In this document: positions 9,044 through 18,784 of the stretch, one piece after another
Position numbering within the stretch: the stretch's first letter is position 1
Layout: every line of letters starts with the position of its first letter
NCBI GenBank assembly: GCA_004296455.1
Contig: AP018280.1
Span: 2,852,001 to 2,916,000, forward strand
Source: Calothrix sp. NIES-4101
Lineage (GTDB): Bacteria > Cyanobacteriota > Cyanobacteriia > Cyanobacteriales > Nostocaceae
DNA length: 64,000 bases
Reading direction: 5' to 3'
Made by a program: the position numbers and the translations under genes
Notes under the pieces: model-generated
Seen by the model: only the letters and a program-made list of their open reading frames with translations
Told to the model about the DNA's origin: nothing
Database searches by the model: none

Positions 9044-11947
9044 CTAAGAGAGATGGCTACCTCGCCGACGTTTACGGAGTCTTGCTTTGCGTAGTTCTTC
9101 TGCACCTAGTAAAATTGGTGGGCAGACTAGCAAAAATAACCATTGCCAAGGTGTCAGTGGTGAGGTAGAGAAGATATGTCGTAGGGGAGCAATTTCAATA
9201 ATTGCTAATATTAACGTCCATTCTGTGGCAATTCCCAGCCAAATGAAAGGATTGGAAAAAAATCCTAATCGCCAGATGGAAGTCCGTTCAGAGCGACAAG
9301 CAAAAACGTTCCCATCTTGACAAGCAACAATAATCGCCAAAGTCATAGTTGTGGCTTGAGCATAAATAAAGGTTATGGTTGGGTCTGCGGTGCGAGAAAG
9401 AATTGCTGGAGCGATCGCTTGTAATGATGCTAAGTTGTAACCATAGCTTTGCCAAACCATAAAGAAGCCAATCATCCCTAATGTTGCCTCGATCAATCCT
9501 AGGAAGCAGTAGGCACGCAAGAGCAAAGAGCGATCAAGAAGTGGTTTCGATTTGGCACGGGGCGGCAACTGCATTGTACCTACTTCAGCACGCTCGGCTC
9601 CCAATGCTAAGGCTGGCAAAATATCGGTTCCTAAGTCAACGATCAAAATTTGCATAATGATCAACGCCGGCGGAATTTTTAGGGTAACCATTGCCAGAAA
9701 TGGTACGAGTTCGGCAACATTAGATGCCAAAATGTAGGTCATAAATTTGCGAATATTCTGATAGACTGAGCGCCCTTGTTCGATCGCTACCACAATGGTG
9801 GCAAAGTTGTCGTCTGTTAGTACAATGTCTGCGGCTTCTCTGGCGACATCTGTACCATTTTGTCCCATGGCAATGCCGATGTTGGCGGCACGGAGGGCTG
9901 GTGCATCGTTCACCCCATCACCTGTAACTGCCACTACTTCCCCAATATCTTTGTAAGCTTGTACTAAACGCAGTTTGTGTTCTGGCGACATCCGCGCAAA
10001 CACTAAACCAAAACGATATTTGACAATTTGCCGTAGTTGTGCGTCAGAAAGATGCCCCATCCCTTCACCAGTGACGACACGTACCCGTTCGCTCACAAGA
10101 CCAATGTTCCGCGCGATCGCTTCGGCAGTCAGCCCATAATCACCAGTCACCATCGTGACTTTGATCCCGGCTTGATGACAGGAGGCGATCGCGTCCCTCA
10201 CTTCTGGGCGGGGTGGATCAAACATAGCTACCAATCCTACAAAAATCAGGTTTTGTTCCAGTTCCTGTGCCCTAAGATCGAGTAACTCTTGACTACCCCG
10301 ACGTGCCGCTAGTCCCAAAACACGAAATCCCTGCCTTGCCAAATCATCATTAGCCTGCACAACATTGTCCCAAGTCTCATGGGTTAATTCCTGCACCGTA
10401 CCATTGTGGAGAATCCCAGAGCAATGCTTCAAGACTTCCAAAGGAGCACCTTTGGTAAAGGCTAGATAGGGCAATTCATCTGTCCATAATTCCGCAGCTT
10501 GCCAATTCAGAACCACCGTCATCATCAGGCGGCGAGAATCAAAGGGAATTTCCCGCAAACGTGGCAATTGCTGTTGCAGTTGTTCTAAATTGAGTCCGGC
10601 TTTGGCGGCTGCCACTAACAACGCTGCCTCCGTTGGATCGCCAATTTCTTGCCAACGGCTAGGAGCTGTAAGATGTATCAGACGCGCATTAGAACAAAGG
10701 GCAGAGCCGATGAGTAAAACATTTGCCTTCCACGTGACAGCCGCATCTGATGGCAACTTAACCTTGCCAATTGTGGGATCGTAGCCTTCCCCTGTGAGTT
10801 CAATCAAGGGATTGGAGCTAGCAGAATGATTTTCCTGAGGTAGCCAGAGATAGCGTACCGTCATTTCATTTTTCGTCAATGTGCCGGTCTTATCTGTGCA
10901 AATGACAGTTGTGGCACTCAGGGTTTCCACCGATGAAAGCCTCCGCACCAGCGCATTCCGCCTTGCCATTCTGCGTACACCGATCGCCAAGGATAAGGTT
11001 ACAGTTGGTAATAATCCTTCCGGCACTAGAGCCACAATGATCCCGATCGCAAAAATAAAGCTTTCTTTAACCTCTATACCCACTAGAAAGTATGCGAGCA
11101 AGAAGACAATAATGCCCATGCTAACAGCGATCGCAGTAATAATCCTGACAATACTCCCAACCTGGACTTCCAAGGTGCTAGGTTCCCGCTTCACCTCTGT
11201 TGTTAAATGGGCTACTTGTCCAAACTCCGTCTGAGCGCCCGTAGCATAAACGACAGCAATAGCGCGTCCTGCGGCTACGGTTGAGCCTGCCAAAACCAGG
11301 TTAGCTATTTCTGATGGATTGACCCGTTCTTGCAAGGGTTGCTCCCCTGGGCGCAGTAAGGTTTTACCACCGCGAATTGGCACTGCCTCACGTAGACGTA
11401 CCGGGTAAGCATTCCGGGCAACAGGCAGAGATTCCCCGGTCATCACTGATACATCGAGATACAGACTTTCGGCGGATACCAGACGTGCATCGGCAGAAAT
11501 GCGATCGCCTTCTTCTAGTTGTATGACATCACCCCGTACCAACTCCCGCGCGGGGATTTGCTTGAGTTCGCCATCTCGGTAAACTTTCACCTGCATCGGT
11601 AATACTTTTTTTAAAGCAGATAGCGCCTGTTCTGCTTGAAATTCTTGCCAAAAGCTAAAGATGGCGTTAATCCAGATGACTGCCCAAATTGCCCAACCTA
11701 GTTCAGGTGTACGAGAGATAAATGCTAAAATGCCTGCGACCCAGAGGAGTAAAGCCATAAAATGGGTCAGTTGATCGGTAAAACGCAGCCATAAGGGACG
11801 ATGGGCGGGTTCTGGTAGCTCGTTTGCGCCAAATTGTGCAAATCTTTGTTGGGCTTCCTCTGCCGATATGCCATCTGCACTGCTGCTAAGTGACTCGTAG
11901 ACTGATTCGACAGTTAATGCCCATATTGGTTGATGAGAGGACACCAT
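9044..11947 (-). CDS. P-type cation-transporting ATPase (P2-type)
   Basis: Inner-membrane cation pump of about 967 residues. Motifs (numbered from a TTG twenty codons upstream): N-terminal cation-ATPase domain, TGES at 190-193, PEGLLPT in M4 (329-335), phosphorylated Asp372 in DKTGTLT, then TGDGVNDAP. M6 reads VDLGTDILPALALGAE, the pattern of Na+/K+-type (P2C) pumps rather than SERCA (NLVTDGLP), so a monovalent cation is possible; this is inference. I take the ATG at 11947 (MVSSHQP) over the TTG at 12007. It is convergent with, and only 4 bp from, the sulfide operon, and is not closely related to the ATPase at 2957. Confidence 0.9.
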   Translation of the reverse strand: MVSSHQPIWALTVESVYESLSSSADGISAEEAQQRFAQFGANELPEPAHRPLWLRFTDQLTHFMALLLWVAGILAFISRTPELGWAIWAVIWINAIFSFWQEFQAEQALSALKKVLPMQVKVYRDGELKQIPARELVRGDVIQLEEGDRISADARLVSAESLYLDVSVMTGESLPVARNAYPVRLREAVPIRGGKTLLRPGEQPLQERVNPSEIANLVLAGSTVAAGRAIAVVYATGAQTEFGQVAHLTTEVKREPSTLEVQVGSIVRIITAIAVSMGIIVFLLAYFLVGIEVKESFIFAIGIIVALVPEGLLPTVTLSLAIGVRRMARRNALVRRLSSVETLSATTVICTDKTGTLTKNEMTVRYLWLPQENHSASSNPLIELTGEGYDPTIGKVKLPSDAAVTWKANVLLIGSALCSNARLIHLTAPSRWQEIGDPTEAALLVAAAKAGLNLEQLQQQLPRLREIPFDSRRLMMTVVLNWQAAELWTDELPYLAFTKGAPLEVLKHCSGILHNGTVQELTHETWDNVVQANDDLARQGFRVLGLAARRGSQELLDLRAQELEQNLIFVGLVAMFDPPRPEVRDAIASCHQAGIKVTMVTGDYGLTAEAIARNIGLVSERVRVVTGEGMGHLSDAQLRQIVKYRFGLVFARMSPEHKLRLVQAYKDIGEVVAVTGDGVNDAPALRAANIGIAMGQNGTDVAREAADIVLTDDNFATIVVAIEQGRSVYQNIRKFMTYILASNVAELVPFLAMVTLKIPPALIIMQILIVDLGTDILPALALGAERAEVGTMQLPPRAKSKPLLDRSLLLRAYCFLGLIEATLGMIGFFMVWQSYGYNLASLQAIAPAILSRTADPTITFIYAQATTMTLAIIVACQDGNVFACRSERTSIWRLGFFSNPFIWLGIATEWTLILAIIEIAPLRHIFSTSPLTPWQWLFLLVCPPILLGAEELRKARLRKRRRGSHLS

Positions 11948-12007
11948 GATTTTATTTCGGTATTGATTAATCTTTAGATAAATCTCTGAGGAATGGGGAT
12001 TATACAA

Positions 12008-12536
12008 TCTCCCAAGGAAAGTAACAGATGGTGATGCGGGGACGCGGAGATAGAGAGAAGCGGAGATTTATTTTATGTGTTGCTAGATTTTGGAGATGTC
12101 TACATTACGAGATCAAGTATAAAATTAGCCGGTATTGGCGGCTGAAACCAAAATAACTTTGCTAACGTCCAGTTCCCAGCAGATGATCAGGAATACAATT
12201 TGCTCGTAGAAGTAGAGTATTTGGGGATGGAATCCCCAGCGATGGGAAACTTCGCCTACCGGAAACATAGTTCTGACTCCCTGACAACCTGAATCAACTA
12301 AATTCTAATATCAAGTTCAGCTAACTTAGTTATTATTAATTTTTCTGTCTGTTTGCTCGCAATTCTTTCGGCGAACCTGAATATTATCTCCAGGGTTACA
12401 CATTATTACAAACTGGTTTGGTTCTAGATTGCACCATTCATAGTTGATGTTATGGGAATGTTAGCAAAGCCTGCGATCGCTCGAAATATTGATTTGATAA
12501 TTCGGTTTTATGGCAATTTTTTCAAAGGTACAAATC
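12008..12536. promoter_or_regulatory. Divergent ATPase / hoxE intergenic region
   Basis: About 530 bp between divergent genes. It holds a fragment of the C-rich dispersed repeat (12034-12066), the 12-mer TGGAGATGTCTA (12091-12102) that also forms the arms of the inverted repeat at 49038-49108, and a 7-bp hairpin TGGGGAT/ATCCCCA (12222-12238). The hox promoter must lie here, but I cannot assign boxes with confidence. Confidence 0.45.
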
Positions 12537-13052
12537 ATGGATTCAATCTCGGCTCACATAGCAACCTCCACACAACCAGCAACTACAGATAATCGCTTGC
12601 AAATACTTGATGCAACTATCAAACGCTATCAATATCAACAAGATACATTAATTGAAGTTTTGCACAAAGCTCAGGAACTTTTCGGTTATTTAGAAAATAA
12701 CATATTACTTTACATTGCTCAGAGTTTAAAACTACCACCCAGCCAAGTTTATGGTGTCGCGACATTCTACCATTTGTTTTCTTTTACACCCCCAGCCAAA
12801 CATACCTGTGTGGTGTGTACGGGAACAGCTTGTTATTTTCAAGGTACTCAAGCTATTCTGGCAAACTTAGAAAAATACGCTCATATTCATGCAGGTGAAA
12901 CCACAAGCAATGGTGAATTTTCCCTATTCACTGCCCGGTGTATAGGCACTTGCGGGATTGCACCTGTTGTCGTTTTTGATGATACAGTTTTAGGTAGTGA
13001 TACTCCTGAAAATATTTGCGATCGCATAATAACTCAATTAGAACAGTCTTAA
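12537..13052 (+). CDS. hoxE: Bidirectional [NiFe]-hydrogenase diaphorase subunit HoxE
   Basis: Thioredoxin-like [2Fe-2S] subunit, homologous to NuoE, linking the hydrogenase to electron carriers. The four cluster cysteines are visible as CTGTAC and CIGTC (C103, C108, C144, C148 counted from the upstream ATG at 12510). I choose the ATG at 12537 (MDSISAHI, 171 residues) because AAAGG lies upstream at suitable distance. hoxF and hoxU, which normally follow, are absent: hoxY starts 78 bp after the stop. HoxE has no known stable partner other than HoxF/HoxU, so those genes are probably elsewhere in the genome, or the complex is unusual. Confidence 0.92.
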   Translation: MDSISAHIATSTQPATTDNRLQILDATIKRYQYQQDTLIEVLHKAQELFGYLENNILLYIAQSLKLPPSQVYGVATFYHLFSFTPPAKHTCVVCTGTACYFQGTQAILANLEKYAHIHAGETTSNGEFSLFTARCIGTCGIAPVVVFDDTVLGSDTPENICDRIITQLEQS

Positions 13053-13129
13053 ATTTGGTTTCCTCACAAAATCCTCAATCTTTTCCCCTACCCTCAAAAC
13101 AATAGCCCGATAGTAGTCCGCAGAAAAAA

Positions 13130-13675
13130 ATGGCTCTTTTGAAATTTGCAACAGTATGGCTCAGTGGTTGTTCTGGCTGTCACATGTCATTTCTCGACTT
13201 GGATGAATGGTTGATTGATTTAGCTTCCCAGGTAGATTTTGTATATAGTCCTTTTGCTGATATCAAAGAATATCCAGAAGGGGTAGATTTGGTGTTGGTT
13301 GAGGGTGCTGTTAACAATTCCGATAACTGGGATTTTATTCATAAAGTCAGGGAACGCTCGAAAATACTTGTTTCCTTTGGTGACTGTGCTGTCACGGGTA
13401 ATGTGACTGCTTTACGTAATCCTTGGGGAAGTCCGGAAACTATCTTACAAAAAAGTTACATCGAAACAGCTGATATTCACCCCCAGATTCCCCAAGAGCC
13501 TGGTATTGTGCCAACTTTTCTGAATCGAGTTATGCCTGTTCATGCTGTTGTCAATGTTGATGTGTATTTACCAGGTTGTCCACCGGATGCAAATAGAATT
13601 CGTGCTGCGATCGAACCATTATTAAGAGGAGAAGAACCGCATTTAGAAGGACGGAACTTAATCAAGTTTGGATAA
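13130..13675 (+). CDS. hoxY: Bidirectional [NiFe]-hydrogenase small subunit HoxY
   Basis: The 181-residue small subunit, which holds the proximal [4Fe-4S] cluster. All four ligands are seen: C14 and C17 (SGCSGC), C86 (FGDC) and C150 (PGCPP). It has no Tat signal and no extra C-terminal clusters, so it is the short cytosolic form of group 3d enzymes rather than an uptake HupS. It pairs with HoxH encoded 169 bp downstream. The stop lies in the first of three 12-bp direct repeats. Confidence 0.95.
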   Translation: MALLKFATVWLSGCSGCHMSFLDLDEWLIDLASQVDFVYSPFADIKEYPEGVDLVLVEGAVNNSDNWDFIHKVRERSKILVSFGDCAVTGNVTALRNPWGSPETILQKSYIETADIHPQIPQEPGIVPTFLNRVMPVHAVVNVDVYLPGCPPDANRIRAAIEPLLRGEEPHLEGRNLIKFG

Positions 13676-13702
13676 ATATTTGGATAAATATTTGGATATA
13701 TA
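13667..13702. repeat. Triple 12-bp direct repeat after hoxY
   Basis: TTTGGATAAATA at 13667-13678 and 13679-13690, then TTTGGATATATA at 13691-13702. The first copy supplies the last two sense codons and stop of hoxY. Probably slippage; a regulatory role is unproven. Confidence 0.85.
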
Positions 13703-13844
13703 TTTTGTTAATAAATATGCTAATAAATCTATGCAAAATGAGTTGAAGTAGTGGCGTGTTAGCGATAGCATAACGTACCATTGATAGTTTTTCTATACAT
13801 GAAAAATAATTATGTATAAATTAATGTCAGTTTAGGCTAAAATT

Positions 13845-15296
13845 ATGTCCAAAAAAATCATCATCGATCCAGTTACTCGCATTGAAGGTCATGCCAAAAT
13901 TACAATTTATTTAGACGATACTGGACAAGTCAATAATGCTCGCTTTCATATCACAGAATTTCGGGGATTTGAAAAATTTTGTGAAGGTCGTCCATTATGG
14001 GAAATGCCAGGAATTACAGCAAGAATATGTGGTATTTGTCCTGTTAGTCATTTATTAGCATCTGCAAAAGCTGGAGATGCAATTCTGGCTGTGAATATTC
14101 CCAAAGCGGCGATAAAATTGCGACGATTAATGAATTTAGGGCAAATAATTCAATCTCATGCATTGAGTTTTTTTCATTTGAGTGCCCCCGATTTATTATT
14201 AGGAATGGATAGTAATCCCGAAAAGCGAAATATTTTTGGATTAATTGCCACAAACCCAGAACTTGCTCGTGGAGGAATTCGCTTGCGTCAATTTGGACAA
14301 GAAATTATTGAATTGTTAGGAGGAAAAAAGATTCATCCATCTTGGGCTGTTCCGGGAGGTGTGAGAGAAGCCTTATCAGAATCAGGAAGAATGCAGATTA
14401 AAAATCGCCTTCCCGAAGCAAAAAGAATTATTTTAGATGCGATTAGTCTATTTAAAAATATACTGAATAACTATCAAGCAGAAATGCAAACCTTTGGTAA
14501 CTTCCCTAGTTTATTTATGGGTTTAGTTACTGCTGATGGATTGTGGGAGCATTATGATGGCAAAATCCGCTTTGTCGATAGTGCTGGTAATATTATTGCT
14601 GACCGAATTGAGCCATCTCGCTATCAAGAATTTATTGGTGAAGCAGTCGAATCTGACTCCTATTTAAAGTCACCTTATTATCGTCCTCTCGGTTATCCTG
14701 ATGAACAGGAACATTGCCGTTTAGATAATGGGATGTATCGCGTAGGGCCGCTTGCACGTTTAAATATTTGTAGTAGTATCGGTACAACTTTAGCCGATAG
14801 GGAACTGAGAGAATTTAGAGATTATGCCCAAGGTTGTGTCACCTCATCCTTTTTCTATCATTACGCTCGATTAATTGAAATTTTGGCAAGTATTGAGCAT
14901 ATAGAAATTAGTATCGAGGACACAGATTTATTATCAACACAATTACGTGCTAATGCTGGGATTAATCAACTCGAAGGTGTGGGCGTTAGTGAAGCACCTC
15001 GGGGTACTTTATTTCATCACTATCAAGTTGATGAAAATGGTTTAATGCGAAAAATTAATTTAATCATTGCCACAGGGCAAAATAATTTAGCGATGAACCG
15101 AACTGTGGCACAAATTGCCCGACATTTTATTCATGGTTCAGAAATTCCCGAAGGGATGTTAAACCGCGTAGAAGCTGGGATTAGGGCATTTGATCCTTGT
15201 TTGAGTTGTTCGACTCATGCAGTTGGACAAATGCCTTTGCATGTTGAGTTAGTGGGTGTGGATGGCAAAATTGTAAATGAAGTTTGGCGGGATTGA
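13845..15296 (+). CDS. hoxH: Bidirectional [NiFe]-hydrogenase large subunit HoxH
   Basis: The 483-residue catalytic subunit with the NiFe(CN)2CO site. Nickel-site cysteines are C62 and C65 (RICGIC) and C452 and C455 (DPCLSC). The gene encodes a C-terminal tail of about 24 residues after STHA (456-459), which maturation protease HoxW removes in this family; the tail is intact, so the protein should be processable. The protease and Hyp genes are not in the window. With HoxE and HoxY this gives a hydrogenase module plus one diaphorase subunit. Predicted role: reversible H2/proton conversion during fermentation or light transitions. Confidence 0.95.
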   Translation: MSKKIIIDPVTRIEGHAKITIYLDDTGQVNNARFHITEFRGFEKFCEGRPLWEMPGITARICGICPVSHLLASAKAGDAILAVNIPKAAIKLRRLMNLGQIIQSHALSFFHLSAPDLLLGMDSNPEKRNIFGLIATNPELARGGIRLRQFGQEIIELLGGKKIHPSWAVPGGVREALSESGRMQIKNRLPEAKRIILDAISLFKNILNNYQAEMQTFGNFPSLFMGLVTADGLWEHYDGKIRFVDSAGNIIADRIEPSRYQEFIGEAVESDSYLKSPYYRPLGYPDEQEHCRLDNGMYRVGPLARLNICSSIGTTLADRELREFRDYAQGCVTSSFFYHYARLIEILASIEHIEISIEDTDLLSTQLRANAGINQLEGVGVSEAPRGTLFHHYQVDENGLMRKINLIIATGQNNLAMNRTVAQIARHFIHGSEIPEGMLNRVEAGIRAFDPCLSCSTHAVGQMPLHVELVGVDGKIVNEVWRD

Positions 15297-15313
15297 TGAT
15301 TTGAGAGAAACGG

Positions 15314-15438
15314 TATTATCTCATGTCCGGTTGCATACTTAATTATTGAGACTGACATGATTCAGACTGACATGGAGACACGGAGATGCGGGGACGCGGA
15401 GAAATTTGAATTGTAAGTGATTAGCCGAACATGATATT
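15314..15438. mobile_element. MITE-like element, copy A
   Basis: Ends are inverted: CTCATGTCCGGTTGCATACT at the left and TTAGCCGAACATGATATTA at the right, with the C-rich core (GGGGACGCGGAGA) inside. An inverted copy with the same ends and core lies at 27763-27878. There is no coding capacity. It separates hoxH from the end of the HlyD gene, where the export locus lacks its ABC transporter. Confidence 0.75.
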
Positions 15439-15447
15439 ACACCCAAA

Positions 15448-16890
15448 TCAATTTACTCCCGTCCATTCTTTGAAAATTGGTAAAACAAATTCAATCGGTC
15501 GCTTCTCGTCAGTAGTAATGCGTACTGAAGTTGTAGTCCCTGATGTGATTTTTTGCTCTGGCCCTTTAGATGATGACCATTTGTAGCCACTTTTGGTAGA
15601 GTTATCTTGCTCAAGTTCAGTAAAAACTGCGACATGGGCACCTTGATTAATGATGCTGGGCAAAATATCGGGATTACCAACTAAGCTGGCTGCACCTTGT
15701 TGGGTTACAGGGAATGGGGATATTTGTTTGACTACTGCTTTAATACCACCAAATTCTTCACGTTTCACAGTTGAAGGGGTGATTTGCAATGTCATTCCTG
15801 GTTTAATTTTTTTGCCTTCGCTGACAGGTAAGAAGGTGATATTAACTAACTTATCAGTTGATTGTTGAGCAGAGATTGTACCCAGCGCCGCACCAGGTTC
15901 TAGTTGTTGTCCAGCTTTAGCGGTAATTTCTAAAATTCTGCCGCTATGCTGACTGATGATTTCGCTGCTTTGTCGCAATTGTAATTCTAATTGTGCGATC
16001 GCGCGTTCTGTTTCTTTAATTTCTTTGGCACGACTGGTTGCGGTGACTAAATCCTGTTCTTGTTGGCTTGCTTGGCGACTGTTTAATGCTTTTAATTGTG
16101 CTTCTAATTCGTTGACTTGGTTGAGGCTTTGTTGATAACTGCGTTTGGCATCAACTTCTTTCACTTCTAATTGATTTACTTGCGACAGCACCTCATTAAG
16201 TTGGGTTTGGGAATTGAGGTATTCCTGTTGTGCTTGTAGTGCGGTATCTTTGGGAACTGCACCTTGTTTAAACAGTTGTTCCCGTTGTTCCCAGCGCTTT
16301 TTCAAAGTCGGTTGTAACTCACGAATAGTTTGCAAACGCAACTGTAGGTTTTCCCGCTCCTTCTTCAGTACATTGATGCTTTTGTCGCGCAATTCTGGAG
16401 TCAGGGACTGGACTGTTTGTAAGCTTTGTTCTAGGGTTTGTCGTTGTTGGGCAATTGCTGATTGTTCGAGAGCAAGACGTTGAGTTTGAGCGATTTGTGC
16501 AGTTTGGTCTTGCGATCGCAGTTGCACCAGTTTATCACGCGCTAATTGTAATTGATTGCGTAATTCGGATTGATCAATAGTTGCAATCACTTGACCTTTT
16601 TTGACTTTATCACCAGGCTCGACATTTACCTGTAAAATTCGTCCTGGGTTGGCTGCTTGCACAGTCACAACTTTACTAGGGTAAACTAGTACCCCTTTAC
16701 CGGAAACTAAAATCGGGATACGTCCAAACCAACTCCAAGCACCTCCAGCAGCCACCAAAGAACCCAATGCAAACAAAGAAAACCAACGCTTTGGGTTAGT
16801 AACTTTAATTAATAAGTCAAGTTGTTCAGGAGAAGCAACTTTTTCTAAAGCTTCCTTGCGAAAGATGTTATTTTTCGGTTGAGTCACCAT
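15448..16890 (-). CDS. HlyD-family periplasmic adaptor for peptide export
   Basis: A 480-residue membrane-fusion protein bridging an inner-membrane ABC exporter and an outer-membrane channel. There is one transmembrane helix (about 35-55, WFSLFALGSLVAAGGAW), a biotinyl-lipoyl half near 70-110 (PGDKVKKGQVIATID), a long Gln-rich coiled coil (about 115-310), the second lipoyl half (PGAALGTIS) and a beta-barrel end. Adaptors of this type serve double-glycine peptide exporters in cyanobacteria. It is the last gene of the minus-strand locus containing the six GG peptides; the ABC transporter with its C39 peptidase is missing and must act from elsewhere, or was lost next to the MITE at 15314. Confidence 0.88.
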   Translation of the reverse strand: MVTQPKNNIFRKEALEKVASPEQLDLLIKVTNPKRWFSLFALGSLVAAGGAWSWFGRIPILVSGKGVLVYPSKVVTVQAANPGRILQVNVEPGDKVKKGQVIATIDQSELRNQLQLARDKLVQLRSQDQTAQIAQTQRLALEQSAIAQQRQTLEQSLQTVQSLTPELRDKSINVLKKERENLQLRLQTIRELQPTLKKRWEQREQLFKQGAVPKDTALQAQQEYLNSQTQLNEVLSQVNQLEVKEVDAKRSYQQSLNQVNELEAQLKALNSRQASQQEQDLVTATSRAKEIKETERAIAQLELQLRQSSEIISQHSGRILEITAKAGQQLEPGAALGTISAQQSTDKLVNITFLPVSEGKKIKPGMTLQITPSTVKREEFGGIKAVVKQISPFPVTQQGAASLVGNPDILPSIINQGAHVAVFTELEQDNSTKSGYKWSSSKGPEQKITSGTTTSVRITTDEKRPIEFVLPIFKEWTGVN

Positions 16891-16956
16891 AATTTTCGAT
16901 GTTGTTAATGGTTAATGATTAATGTTTAGAGGTTATGTATAAAGTAAAACTGAAAA

Positions 16957-17045
16957 CTCAAGAAACCCGGTTTCTTGGATTTAAGTATCGAGCATCATCT
17001 ATCGAGCATCATCTGACGTTTTGATGAGAAACCTGGTTTCTCCCC
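16957..17045. repeat. Dispersed hairpin repeat, copy 2 (GATGATGCTC family)
   Basis: AAGAAACCCGGTTTCTTGG, then two GAGCATCATCT units, then GAGAAACCTGGTTTCTC. Its reverse complement matches the repeat at 7352-7432. Each end is also itself a near-palindrome (AGAAACC-GGTTTCT). It is followed by the C-rich repeat (17041-17089) between the HlyD and cyclic-nucleotide genes. Confidence 0.75.
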
Positions 17046-17088
17046 ATCCCCGCGTCTCCCCATCCCCCCATCTCCACGTCTCTCAAAA

Positions 17089-18189
17089 TCACCCCTCCAC
17101 CTTCACACGTTTCAGCATCCATTCAAATCTCGCCCCTGCTAATGCCACTTGTGAGAGGAAATTCTGATTAAGCTCATTGGCAAAAGAAGAATCGAGGGAA
17201 TCACCACTGCTATAACTCAATCTGCCGTAGCCAAGTCGCTGTACCATTGCTTGCTGCTTATCTGCTAAAAGAATCGCTAAGACACGATAAAATCGAGCCG
17301 CAAAACCAACATCGTGCAATAGTTTTGCAGACATCCGCCAGCGTGGAATCGAAAGTACCCGTGAGTCACGTAATGCTCGAACTGTAACTGCTGGTGTTTC
17401 CGCTTCGATAAATGGTGTTTCCCCAAGCATATCGCCACGGGATAAACGGGCTAACTCTCTTTCTATTACTGGGTTTTCTTGTGCTTCCAAATTTGAAAAC
17501 ACCCGTGATAAGGGATTTTCTTCGCCTTCCGTAGAACTCAATGCTACAGCACCATCAAGTACAATATGTAACGCTTCAACTGGTCTACCACTACGAATTA
17601 ATACTGAATTTGCGGCAATTTGTTGAACTTGTCCGGCGGCAATTAACCAATCGATATCGCTATCATGTAACTCTGCAAAGACAATCAAAGCTTCCCGTAA
17701 TTCTGGTCTACTTAAAACAACTGTACTCCGTCCCAAATGACTCATCATTTGCTGTAAGCGATTTGCTAGCATAACTGCGATCGCACGATATAAATGTGCG
17801 GCAAATTCCTGGTCTTGTTGTAATTTTTGGATAAGTAGGTTTTTGGGAATAGTTAAAATAACTGATTTAGTAGTTGCTTGAACGGTTGTCGAAGGTAAAT
17901 AAGTTTCAATAAAAGGAATTTCCCCAACCATTTCCCCACTCGTTAACCAAGCAATTTCCCGTCCTGCTAACTTACCACCTTCCAAAGCTGCAAATGCACG
18001 ACCAAGGGGATTTGTATCGGCTTGAGTCAGTAAAATAGTCATAGCACCATCAAGCAGAATGTGCAGCGCATCCAATGGTTGATTTTGACGAACTAAAACA
18101 GTTCCAGATTCAATTTCTACTCGATGTCCAACTGCCAACATCCAGTCTATATCTTGATTGCTAAGTTCCTTTAGTAAAACTTCTGTCAT
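17089..18189 (-). CDS. Double cyclic-nucleotide-binding-domain protein of the peptide-export locus
   Basis: A 366-residue protein of two tandem cNMP-binding-like domains, about 10-150 and 165-315. The halves are recognisably duplicated: VLVRQNQPLDALHILLDGA versus VLIRSGRPVEALHIVLDGA, and SGEMVGEIPFIE versus RGDMLGETPFIE. The phosphate-binding cassette is not canonical (no clear GExxxxRxA), so real ligand binding is doubtful. There is no HTH or effector domain. Such proteins accompany NHLP/CTB peptide exporters in cyanobacteria, where the domain is otherwise fused to the ABC transporter, so a regulatory part of the exporter is likely. It lies between the peptide genes and HlyD. Confidence 0.8.
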   Translation of the reverse strand: MTEVLLKELSNQDIDWMLAVGHRVEIESGTVLVRQNQPLDALHILLDGAMTILLTQADTNPLGRAFAALEGGKLAGREIAWLTSGEMVGEIPFIETYLPSTTVQATTKSVILTIPKNLLIQKLQQDQEFAAHLYRAIAVMLANRLQQMMSHLGRSTVVLSRPELREALIVFAELHDSDIDWLIAAGQVQQIAANSVLIRSGRPVEALHIVLDGAVALSSTEGEENPLSRVFSNLEAQENPVIERELARLSRGDMLGETPFIEAETPAVTVRALRDSRVLSIPRWRMSAKLLHDVGFAARFYRVLAILLADKQQAMVQRLGYGRLSYSSGDSLDSSFANELNQNFLSQVALAGARFEWMLKRVKVEG

Positions 18190-18280
18190 AAGTACAATTC
18201 CCTTTTGTAATCGGAAAGGAAGGGGGATCAGGGATTAGCATCTAGTAAATGTCTCCGTATCCCCATGTCAGTTTCAACTC

Positions 18281-18571
18281 TTACCTTCTGCCAAACAACC
18301 TGCCAAATTCCTTAACGAAACCTAAAGCATCGCTAGCAGAATTAAAACCCAAGCCAATCAATTGAAATGCAGAAGAAGAGATAGAAGAAGATTTGAAAAA
18401 CGAACTGCGGCCAAAACCTCTGCGCCTCGAACCGCTTCTGCTTCCTGCAAATACGTCTTGTTGATTAAACATTGAGCCAGACAAATATATATCAATTCCC
18501 CCAGAAATTCCGTCGAGTTCCTCCTCTGATAATTCAACTGGGGTATTATCTATATCTATTTCATCAGCCAT
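18281..18571 (-). CDS. Divergent double-glycine (CTB-like) peptide precursor
   Basis: A 96-residue precursor with leader motif ELSEEELDGISGG, the double glycine being the expected C39-peptidase cut site, and a mature part rich in Ser, Gly, Arg and Phe (GSRSGSRRRGFGRSSFFKSS). I choose the ATG at 18571 because GAGGAG lies 8 bp upstream; an in-frame ATG at 18598 lacks this. Unlike the five tandem paralogues, the core is basic and amphipathic, so it may act differently. It lies between that array and the cyclic-nucleotide gene, and probably shares the exporter. Confidence 0.82.
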   Translation of the reverse strand: MADEIDIDNTPVELSEEELDGISGGIDIYLSGSMFNQQDVFAGSRSGSRRRGFGRSSFFKSSSISSSAFQLIGLGFNSASDALGFVKEFGRLFGRR

Positions 18572-18784
18572 AATTTTCTCCTCTGCATAATCAATCAATT
18601 TGTTGACCTCTGTATGTAGCTTATTTCAGGGAGTTTGGTACTCATGCAATAAATGTTGGAATCTGAGTAAAATAGCCCCCAAATGGGAAAAGAGAGACAC
18701 GAGCGATCGCATCTCTACTTCAGCTACACACATTGTTCGACTAAGAAGGGGTTATACTAGGCTCCGTTGACCAAGTGGATTTAA

